Positions 1 through 4,806 of a DNA stretch of 5,692 nucleotides are shown one piece after another. The position numbers were made by a program, and so were the translations under genes. Position 1 is the stretch's first letter. Every line of letters starts with the position of its first letter. The notes under the pieces are model-generated. The model was not told the DNA's origin. It made no database searches and saw nothing but the letters and a program-made list of their open reading frames with translations. The stretch comes from an uncultured Eubacteriales bacterium (GTDB taxonomy: Bacteria > Bacillota > Clostridia > Eubacteriales > Anaerofustaceae): assembly GCA_902796565.1 (NCBI GenBank), contig CADBPP010000220.1, forward strand, positions 1 through 5,692. The letters run 5' to 3'.

Positions 1-471
1 CTCACCGCCCTCGCGGGGCTCGCACGGGAGCGTGACCTTCAGGTCAGGTTCATAGAGATCATGCCCCTGGGGGAAGGAAAAAGGTTCGGTCTGAGAACGG
101 AGGACGAACTCATCTCCATGCTTTCGAAGACCTACGGGGAGCCGGCGGAAGCCTCCTTCGTTTCCGGGAACGGACCTGCGAGATACATAAGCTTTGAAGG
201 CTTCAGGGGCAATGTGGGGTTCATCAGCGCCATCAGCCACAAGTTCTGCTCCTCCTGCAACCGCCTGAGGCTCACCGCCGACGGACACATAAAAACATGC
301 CTTCAGTTTGAGAACGGCTGTTTCCTCAGGGAGATCCTCAGGGACGGCACCGATGATGAGACCATTATGAAGACCATAGAAAAGGCTGTGTACGAAAAGC
401 CGAGATGTCATGAGTTCCTCCTGGAGAGGGATGACGCTGACGCAAGGCTGATGTCGCAGATCGGTGGATGA
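1..471 (+). CDS. moaA: GTP 3',8-cyclase MoaA, C-terminal part (5' end outside window)
   Basis: The frame is open from base 1, so the start lies upstream and only the last 156 residues are seen (the family is usually about 320-340). MoaA is a cytosolic radical SAM enzyme that, with MoaC, turns GTP into cyclic pyranopterin monophosphate, the first step of Moco synthesis. The visible part begins just before the conserved RFIEIMPLGEG stretch (bases 49-81). It then carries the second [4Fe-4S] site, a C-x2-C-x13-C set encoded at 247-249, 256-258 and 298-300, within FCSSCNRLRLTADG, the GTP-binding C-terminal cluster characteristic of MoaA. The protein ends in IGG; the terminal Gly-Gly is a conserved MoaA feature needed for activity. 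The N-terminal CxxxCxxC radical SAM motif is off the window. The stop is 1 nt before the next gene (moeA), so the two are very probably co-transcribed and perhaps translationally coupled. The family assignment is secure. Confidence 0.96.
   Translation, partial: LTALAGLARERDLQVRFIEIMPLGEGKRFGLRTEDELISMLSKTYGEPAEASFVSGNGPARYISFEGFRGNVGFISAISHKFCSSCNRLRLTADGHIKTCLQFENGCFLREILRDGTDDETIMKTIEKAVYEKPRCHEFLLERDDADARLMSQIGG
463..467 (+). promoter_or_regulatory. Weak ribosome binding site (GGTGG) that decides the moeA start
   Basis: GGTGG lies inside the last codons of moaA, 5 nt before ATG 473. The junction reads GGTGGATGATATG and closely resembles the one before mogA (GGAGGAATGATATG), where the start is clear. 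This favours ATG 473 over the in-frame GTG at 464, which has no Shine-Dalgarno-like sequence at a sensible distance. The match to the anti-Shine-Dalgarno sequence has one mismatch, so reinitiation after moaA may contribute. Confidence 0.5.
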
Positions 472-472
472 T

Positions 473-1684
473 ATGCTGAACGTGATCGGAAGCGAAGAAG
501 CGAAAAAGATGCTCGCAGAACATTTTTCGGGCAGGTTTTCCCCAGGTACTGAAAAGGTGAGCCTGATGGATGCCACCGGGAGGATCCTCGCGGAGGATGT
601 GGTCTCAGACTGCGACCTGCCGGCCTTCGACCGTTCCACTGTGGACGGCTACGCTGTAAGGGCATCGGATACCTTCGGCTGCAGCGAGAGCCTTCCCGCC
701 ATGCTTCGTTTCGCTGGCTCGGTAATGATGGGGGAGAGCGTATCCTTTTCCCTTGAAAAGGACAGCTGCGTATATGTTCCCACCGGGGGAGAGGTACCTC
801 CGGGAGCCGACTGCATGATCATGCTGGAGTATGTTCAGGATTACGGGGACGGTTTCAGATACATCGAAAAGAGCGGCGCCCCGGGAGAGAACATAATAAA
901 GAAGCGGGACGAGGCTTCCTGCGGCGACATAGTAATCAGAAAGGGAGCTCTCCTCACCGCCGGATATATCGGCAGCCTCGCCAGCATGGGTTGTGCCGAA
1001 GCGGAAGTGTACCGCCGCCCCGTCATAGGCATCATTTCCACCGGCGACGAACTGATCCCGATAACCGAAAAGCCCGAAGGCGCGATGATCAGGGACGTGA
1101 ACACCTATACCCTGGCGTCTGAAGTCATCCAGGCGGGCGGGATCCCCAGAGCATACGGCATCATCAGGGATGACCGGGACCTTCTGTTTGAGACGGCGGC
1201 AGCGGCGGCGGAGGAATGCGACATGCTCCTCATCTCCGGCGGCAGCAGCGTCGGGGAAAAGGATTCCACCGCGGACGTGCTCAGGCGGATCTCCGGAAGC
1301 GAGCTGCTTTTCCACGGCCTGGCACTGAAGCCCGGGAAGCCCACCATCTGCGCGGACTATGACGGAAAGGCGCTTTTCGGTCTGCCGGGGCATCCTCTGG
1401 CGAGCTACTTCGTGTTCGACCGGTTCGTGAGGCCCCTGATCCGCGAAATGAGCGGCAGCGGTGACGATGTCCTGACAGTCACCGCGAGCCTTTCCTCGGC
1501 CGTGCCCTCCAACCACGGCAGGGAGGAGATGATACCGGTGGCTCTCGAAGGAGATACGGCAAGGCCCGTATACAGCAAGAGCGGATACATCACCGCTCTG
1601 GCCCGTTCCGACGGATATATAATCATACCCCGGGACTGCGAAGGCAGGCTCAGAGGGGAAACAGTGGAAGTCATACTTTTCTGA
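473..1684 (+). CDS. moeA: Molybdopterin molybdenumtransferase MoeA
   Basis: A 403-residue protein of normal MoeA length (E. coli MoeA is 411). MoeA is the cytosolic insertase that hydrolyses adenylylated molybdopterin and inserts molybdate to give Moco. The domain order is intact. The N-terminal linker/domain holds STVDGYAVR (about 55-63, with the conserved Asp) and PTGGEVPPGAD (103-113, with the conserved Thr). The central MoCF/MogA-like domain holds STGDEL (189-194), SGGSSVGEKD (255-264) and KPGKP (286-290), followed by GLPGHP (303-308). The small C-terminal domain is about residues 332-403. Acidic residues equivalent to those required in E. coli MoeA are present, so it should be active. 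The start is taken at ATG 473, 1 nt after the moaA stop; GTG 464 would add three residues and overlap moaA. The stop at 1682-1684 overlaps the Shine-Dalgarno of the next gene. It is the conventional paralogue of the two MoeAs here; whether it uses Mo or W cannot be told from sequence. Confidence 0.95.
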   Translation: MLNVIGSEEAKKMLAEHFSGRFSPGTEKVSLMDATGRILAEDVVSDCDLPAFDRSTVDGYAVRASDTFGCSESLPAMLRFAGSVMMGESVSFSLEKDSCVYVPTGGEVPPGADCMIMLEYVQDYGDGFRYIEKSGAPGENIIKKRDEASCGDIVIRKGALLTAGYIGSLASMGCAEAEVYRRPVIGIISTGDELIPITEKPEGAMIRDVNTYTLASEVIQAGGIPRAYGIIRDDRDLLFETAAAAAEECDMLLISGGSSVGEKDSTADVLRRISGSELLFHGLALKPGKPTICADYDGKALFGLPGHPLASYFVFDRFVRPLIREMSGSGDDVLTVTASLSSAVPSNHGREEMIPVALEGDTARPVYSKSGYITALARSDGYIIIPRDCEGRLRGETVEVILF

Positions 1685-1690
1685 AGGAGG
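1684..1690 (+). promoter_or_regulatory. Shine-Dalgarno AAGGAGG for moeA-PBP
   Basis: A full-consensus AAGGAGG begins on the last base of the upstream moeA stop codon and sits 8 nt before ATG 1699. It is the strongest ribosome binding site within the operon and fixes the start of the fusion gene. Confidence 0.85.
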
Positions 1691-1698
1691 TCTCCTTA

Positions 1699-3612
1699 AT
1701 GATCGATTATACCTATCTTTCAAACACAGACATAGAAAAGGCGGTGGCGGAATACATCCGCGCCCTGGATGAAGAGGGGTTCTGCCCCGGTACCGAGACA
1801 GTAAAGACGGCGGACGCCCTGGGAAGGATCACCGCTGAGGCGATCTACGCGAAGATCTCCTCCCCCCACTACAACGCCAGCGCCATGGACGGCATCGCCC
1901 TGATGGCAAAGGATACCTTCGGGGCATCCGAGGCATCCCCGGTGGTGATACCGCCGGACCGCTACGTCGTGGTGGATACGGGAGATCCCCTGCCGGAAGG
2001 CACGGACTGTGTCGTCATGGTGGAGGACGTCATCTATGAGGGGGACAGTGCCCGCCTCATCGCCGCCGCAACCCCGTGGCAGAACGTGAGACAGATCGGG
2101 GAGGACATCTGCAGCGGTGATATGCTGCTGCCCTCCTTTACCGAGATAACCCCCTACAGCATGGGAGCCATGCTGGCGGCGGGGATACTGGAAGCGAAGG
2201 TGGTAAAAAAGCCCGTGGTGGGCATCATCCCCACGGGGGACGAGGTCATACCCCCCAGCGACGATCCCGCCCCGGGAGACGTCATCGAATTCAATTCCAC
2301 CATCTTCTCGGCCATGCTGACGAAATGGGGCTGTTCCCCCAGAACTTACCCGATAGTCCGCGACAGGATGGAGCTTTTAAGGGACGCCCTGTCCCTTGCC
2401 CTGACGGAGTGCGATATCGTCATGATCAACGCCGGCTCCTCCGCGGGAAGGGATGACTATACTTCCACCATCATAGGCGAGGCCGGAAGGGTCCTCTGCC
2501 ACGGCATAGCCATCAAGCCCGGAAAGCCCACCGTGCTGGGCATCGCCCAGGGAAAACCGGTGATGGGCATCCCCGGCTATCCCGTCAGCGGCATAATCGT
2601 CCTCACCGAGATCCTCAAGCCTGTGCTGGAGCACCTTCTGAAGGTCAGTATCGAGCCCGGGACGGAAATGGACGCGGTGGTGACAAAGAGGGTCAACAAG
2701 TCCCTGAAGTACAGGGAATACATCAGGGTGCAGCTGGGAAGCACCGGGGATGAGCTCACCGCGGTCCCCCTCAACAGGGGAGCGGGCGTGGTCAGCTCCT
2801 TCGTGAAGGCCGACGGCATCATCAGCATACCCCAGAACTACGAGGGACTGGAAGCCGGGGAACATGTGACAGCGACGCTTATGAGGTCTCCCGAAGACAT
2901 TGCCAGGACCATCGTGGTGATAGGGAGCCATGACCCCCTGATCGACGAGATCTCCGACATGTTCAGGCGCAGGGGCTCCAGGTTCTTCATCTCATCCTCC
3001 CATGTGGGGAGCATGGGAGGCATCATGGCCGCCAGGAGGGGCGAGGCCCATATCGGCGGCACCCATCTTCTGGACGAGGAGAGCGGCACCTACAACATAC
3101 CCTACCTGAAGCAGTATTTCCCGGACAATGACGCCGTGCTGATCCACTCCGTATACCGCCAGCAGGGACTTATGGTGACAAAGGGGAACCCCAAGGGCAT
3201 AAAGACCATCAGGGATCTTGCGAGGGAGGATGTCTCATACGTCAACAGACAGAAGGGAAGCGGCACCAGGGTGCTTCTGGATTACCTTCTGAGAAAAGAA
3301 GGGGTCGATCCCGCGGATATCTACGGGTACGAAAGGGAGGAATTCACCCATACTTCGGTGGCCGCCCAGATCGCGGGGGGCAGCGCGGACTGCGGCATGG
3401 GGATATATTCCGCTGCGAAGATCTACGGACTGGATTTCGTCTTCATATGCAACGAGCAGTATGATTTCCTGACGACGAAGAAGTATCTCGACACGCCCAT
3501 GATAAGGGAATTCATAGAAGTCCTGAAGAGCCCGGAATTCACCGAGCGCATGATAGCCATGGGCGGATACGATCCCAACCGCCCCGGCGAGATCGAATTC
3601 ATGGAGGAATGA
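1699..3612 (+). CDS. moeA: MoeA paralogue fused to a C-terminal PBP-like (LysR substrate-binding type) domain
   Basis: At 637 residues this is about 230 longer than a plain MoeA. Residues 1 to about 400 are a complete MoeA: AMDGIA (62-67), DTGDPLPEGTD (93-103), PTGDEV (178-183), NAGSSAGRDD (244-253), KPGKP (273-277), GIPGYP (290-295) and a C-terminal small domain (about 325-395). The two MoeAs of the operon are clearly diverged. From about 403 to 630 follows a domain of the PBP-like family (PF12727 type), seen in SSHVGSMGG (433-441), the Gly/His-rich RRGEAHIGGTH (446-456), RQKGSGTRVLLDYLL (517-531) and AAQIAGGSADCGMGI (555-569). It has no signal peptide or membrane segment, so this is a cytosolic ligand-binding domain. 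The fusion is known in anaerobic bacteria and archaea, usually annotated as MoeA/LysR substrate-binding protein. By inference the extra domain binds an oxyanion or cofactor intermediate and either feeds the MoeA active site or sets metal choice (Mo or W). There is no DNA-binding domain, so it is not a regulator in the usual sense. The stop is 1 nt before mogA. Confidence 0.93.
   Translation: MIDYTYLSNTDIEKAVAEYIRALDEEGFCPGTETVKTADALGRITAEAIYAKISSPHYNASAMDGIALMAKDTFGASEASPVVIPPDRYVVVDTGDPLPEGTDCVVMVEDVIYEGDSARLIAAATPWQNVRQIGEDICSGDMLLPSFTEITPYSMGAMLAAGILEAKVVKKPVVGIIPTGDEVIPPSDDPAPGDVIEFNSTIFSAMLTKWGCSPRTYPIVRDRMELLRDALSLALTECDIVMINAGSSAGRDDYTSTIIGEAGRVLCHGIAIKPGKPTVLGIAQGKPVMGIPGYPVSGIIVLTEILKPVLEHLLKVSIEPGTEMDAVVTKRVNKSLKYREYIRVQLGSTGDELTAVPLNRGAGVVSSFVKADGIISIPQNYEGLEAGEHVTATLMRSPEDIARTIVVIGSHDPLIDEISDMFRRRGSRFFISSSHVGSMGGIMAARRGEAHIGGTHLLDEESGTYNIPYLKQYFPDNDAVLIHSVYRQQGLMVTKGNPKGIKTIRDLAREDVSYVNRQKGSGTRVLLDYLLRKEGVDPADIYGYEREEFTHTSVAAQIAGGSADCGMGIYSAAKIYGLDFVFICNEQYDFLTTKKYLDTPMIREFIEVLKSPEFTERMIAMGGYDPNRPGEIEFMEE
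3603..3607 (+). promoter_or_regulatory. Shine-Dalgarno GGAGG for mogA
   Basis: GGAGG lies within the last codons of the upstream MoeA fusion, 6 nt before ATG 3614. Stop and start are arranged as TGATATG, the same arrangement as between moaA and moeA, which suggests translational coupling. Confidence 0.75.
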
Positions 3613-3613
3613 T

Positions 3614-4111
3614 ATGTACAGAGTTTATGTGATAACATCCAGCGACAGCGCTTCCCGGGGGGAGAGAGAAGATCTTTCGGGACCGGAGATAAAAAGGATG
3701 CTGGATGAGTTCGGAGGCTATGAGGTCGTCGGGAGCGCGGTGCTGCCGGACGACCGGGACGTGCTGGCTAATGAGATGATAAGGGTCGCGGACGAAAAGG
3801 CGGCGGATCTGATACTGACCACCGGCGGCACGGGATTCTCCCAGCGGGACAACATGCCTGAGGCCACCATGGACGCCTGCACCAGGATGGTGCCCGGCAT
3901 CGCCGAGGCCATGAGGGCCTATTCCATGACGAAGACCCCCAGGGGGATGCTCTCCCGCGCTGCCAGCGGCATCAGGGGATTCACCCTGATCATCAATCTG
4001 CCCGGCAGCGTAAAGGCTGTCCGGGAATGCCTCGAGTGCGTCCTTCCCGCCCTGGACCACGGGCTGGACATCCTCAGGGGCGACGCCGCGATGTGCGGGG
4101 AATCAGAATAA
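3614..4111 (+). CDS. mogA: Molybdopterin adenylyltransferase, MogA/MoaB family
   Basis: This 165-residue protein is a single MoCF-binding domain. MogA/MoaB enzymes use Mg-ATP to adenylylate molybdopterin, producing the MPT-AMP that MoeA then consumes; they act in the cytosol, usually as trimers or hexamers. Visible motifs are the N-terminal VYVITSSDSASRG (4-16), LPDDRDV (44-50, with the conserved Asp pair), LILTTGGTGFSQRDNMPEAT (66-85; TTGGTG binds the pterin phosphate and the Asp of QRD is a catalytic-site residue), MLSRA (112-116) and INLPGSVKAVRECL (127-140). The ending is shorter than E. coli MogA (195 residues) and closer to MoaB-type proteins, so either name is defensible. It is the last + strand gene of the operon. 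Its final 9 bases overlap the 3' end of the opposing MoaE-like gene, and no terminator hairpin is visible after its stop. Confidence 0.94.
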   Translation: MYRVYVITSSDSASRGEREDLSGPEIKRMLDEFGGYEVVGSAVLPDDRDVLANEMIRVADEKAADLILTTGGTGFSQRDNMPEATMDACTRMVPGIAEAMRAYSMTKTPRGMLSRAASGIRGFTLIINLPGSVKAVRECLECVLPALDHGLDILRGDAAMCGESE

Positions 4112-4492
4112 TTCCTCCTCGCTGACGCATTCGTTTTTGATGCTGCCCACCAGCCGGTTGAGAGCGTCGATCACCCGGGAACGTATGTCCCCGCCTATGA
4201 GGACGAGCATTATGTCGTCTCCGGGGGCAAGAAGGCCCTCGTTGAGCCAGACTCTGACCATGTAGATGCCCTCGAGCTGCCTGGTCTCTTCCACAAAAGC
4301 ATTTACCTTATCCCCGTCATAGGAGAACCTCATTCCCGTGACGGGCGTTTTTATGTCTTCACCGTTTCTTACCGCGGCTTTGGGCGTCGTTCTGACCACC
4401 CCGTTGTGTATCAGATACATGCCGATATTGCCGGCGGCCTGTTCCCTGCGGGCTTCCTCGAGCCATTTGTCCAGTGAAGGTCTGTTTTCCAT
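4103..4492 (-). CDS. Divergent MoaE-like protein (molybdopterin synthase large-subunit family)
   Basis: A 129-residue protein starting MENRPSLDKW, with ATG at 4492-4490 chosen because a full Shine-Dalgarno (4504-4498) precedes it. An upstream in-frame ATG at 4552 lies upstream of the -10 element and has no ribosome site. MoaE with MoaD forms molybdopterin synthase, which adds two sulfurs to the cyclic precursor. MoaE resemblance is seen in GMYLIHNGVVR (24-34, matching the family's FTGxVR with its active-site Arg) and in EGLLAPGDDIMLVLIGGDIR (85-104, matching the LxxGDxxVxVxxxxxHR segment). Lys119 in GSIKNE sits where E. coli MoaE has its essential Lys119. However, the conserved His-Arg pair appears as Ile-Arg and the second catalytic Lys (126 in E. 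coli) appears as Glu, in an acidic tail. This alignment was made by eye. No moaD is nearby and the gene opposes the operon. It may be a specialised MoaE or a non-catalytic Moco-binding relative; similar proteins are annotated as MoaE in Clostridia and Coriobacteria. Confidence 0.8.
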   Translation of the reverse strand: MENRPSLDKWLEEARREQAAGNIGMYLIHNGVVRTTPKAAVRNGEDIKTPVTGMRFSYDGDKVNAFVEETRQLEGIYMVRVWLNEGLLAPGDDIMLVLIGGDIRSRVIDALNRLVGSIKNECVSEEELF

Positions 4493-4497
4493 TTTTC

Positions 4498-4504
4498 CCT
4501 CCTT
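4498..4504 (-). promoter_or_regulatory. Shine-Dalgarno AAGGAGG for the MoaE-like gene, possibly masked
   Basis: On the - strand AAGGAGG stands 5 nt before the ATG at 4492 and fixes that start. Its AGGA (4503-4500) can pair with TCCT at 4511-4508 across a GACA loop. This would be a four-base-pair hairpin partly covering the ribosome site. The pairing is seen in the sequence, but it is short and any role in translation control is inference. Confidence 0.75.
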
Positions 4505-4515
4505 GTCAGGATTTT

Positions 4516-4529
4516 GGGGGAGTGCCCCC
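4516..4529 (-). other. GC hairpin at the predicted 5' end of the MoaE-like mRNA
   Basis: On the - strand GGGGG-CACT-CCCCC forms a five-base-pair G:C stem with a four-base loop. The -10 element predicts transcription starting around 4529-4530, so the hairpin would be the first structure in a leader of about 37 nt. Such 5' stems often protect mRNA from decay. It is followed by AAAA, not a U-run, so it does not look like an intrinsic terminator. Confidence 0.5.
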
Positions 4530-4547
4530 TGTGAGATTATATCACAG
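4529..4547. promoter_or_regulatory. Perfect palindrome CTGTGA-N7-TCACAG, probable operator
   Basis: Six-base arms match perfectly (4529-4534 and 4542-4547) around a 7-base centre. The -10 hexamer of the MoaE-like gene lies almost entirely in that centre, so a dimeric protein bound here would block RNA polymerase. The arms resemble CRP/FNR-type half sites (TGTGA...TCACA), but those have a 6-base centre, so the regulator family is unknown. Confidence 0.55.
4536..4544 (-). promoter_or_regulatory. Extended -10 promoter element of the MoaE-like gene
   Basis: Read on the - strand this is TGATATAAT: a consensus TATAAT (4541-4536) with the upstream TG of an extended -10 element. No good -35 hexamer is found 16-18 nt upstream (for example TCGATA at 4564-4559), which is usual for extended -10 promoters. 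It predicts a start around 4529-4530, just ahead of the leader hairpin. Confidence 0.65.
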
Positions 4548-4688
4548 TGCATGCATCGTATCGATCGCTGACGGCCTGATCCTTCCCCTTCGGTGCGGGC
4601 TGCATGGCCCTCCGCTGAGCCCGTACATCCCGCCGCCCTCGCAGACAGGAGGATGCCTTCTTCATGCCCGAAAAAACCTGCTTAAAAT
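4548..4688. other. GC-rich intergenic core without an assignable gene
   Basis: This is the middle of the 314-bp divergent intergenic region. Reading frames crossing it give proline- and cysteine-rich peptides with no recognisable domain and no ribosome site. Near the MoaE-like promoter there is an 8-bp palindrome TGCATGCA (4548-4555) and three ATCG words between 4555 and 4567. Farther on, CGGGCT (4596-4601) can pair with AGCCCG (4618-4623) around a 16-nt loop, with a G:T pair extending it. It could be a small RNA, a leader, remains of a gene, or spacer. I cannot assign it. Confidence 0.35.
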
Positions 4689-4768
4689 CATTTGAGACAG
4701 TAACGTGAATTATTTGACATTCATCATTTTATTTATGATATAATCACAAAAAAGACAGCATTTGAGAC
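4689..4768. repeat. Direct repeat CATTTGAGAC bracketing the degV promoter
   Basis: The 10-mer CATTTGAGAC occurs at 4689-4698 and again at 4759-4768, exactly 70 bp apart, or close to a whole number of helical turns. One copy lies upstream of the -35 element and the other just past the expected start of transcription. It could be a two-site operator that loops DNA, or chance; there are only two copies in the window. Confidence 0.4.
4714..4744 (+). promoter_or_regulatory. Sigma-70-type promoter of the DegV-family gene
   Basis: A consensus -35 TTGACA (4714-4719) and a consensus -10 TATAAT (4739-4744) are separated by 19 nt, two more than ideal. TG at 4736-4737 makes an extended -10 element that would compensate. 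The surroundings are A/T-rich within an otherwise GC-rich window. Transcription should begin near 4751, giving a leader of about 55 nt. The spacer contains an ATCAT-N7-ATGAT inverted repeat (4723-4739). Confidence 0.8.
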
Positions 4769-4793
4769 CTGACCCGAAGCATTCTTATGCACC

Positions 4794-4798
4794 GGAGG
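4794..4798 (+). promoter_or_regulatory. Shine-Dalgarno GGAGG for the DegV-family gene
   Basis: GGAGG lies 8 nt before ATG 4807 and selects that start over an in-frame TTG at 4762, which would add 15 residues unlike the family's N-terminus and has no ribosome site. Confidence 0.85.
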
Positions 4799-4806
4799 TA
4801 AAGTGC

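Noticed and set aside
464..472. GTG at 464 as the moeA start
   Set aside because: It would overlap the moaA stop and has no Shine-Dalgarno at the right distance; ATG 473 matches the mogA junction.
605..1723. 372-codon open frame on the - strand opposite moeA
   Set aside because: It lies fully antisense to a secure MoeA gene, has low-complexity Arg/Gly/Ala-rich sequence, no domain and no ribosome site; it is a by-product of GC-rich codon use. The same applies to the - strand frames at 2377-2931, 3599-4060 and 5085-5667.
4516..4529. Intrinsic terminator
   Set aside because: The stem is only five pairs and is followed by A residues on the - strand and by TGTGAG on the + strand, with no U-run; it also lies between a promoter and its gene.
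4529..4547. Calling the palindrome a CRP or FNR site
   Set aside because: The half sites are similar but the centre is 7 instead of 6 bases, so naming the regulator is not justified.
4493..4552. Longer MoaE-like protein starting at the - strand ATG 4552
   Set aside because: The extra 20 codons would cross the -10 element, the palindrome, the GC hairpin and the Shine-Dalgarno; the family similarity begins only after Met at 4492.
4338..4695. Small + strand frames (4338-4571 and 4474-4695)
   Set aside because: They are mostly antisense to the MoaE-like gene or cross its promoter, with no ribosome site and no recognisable domain.
4762..4806. TTG at 4762 as the degV start
   Set aside because: No ribosome site, and the added residues do not resemble the DegV N-terminus, which begins directly at MKWNIISDSS.
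4493..4806. Moco or tungsten-cofactor riboswitch in the intergenic region
   Set aside because: The two leaders are short (about 37 and 55 nt) and I cannot recognise the conserved Moco RNA pattern; a covariance scan would be needed to revisit this.
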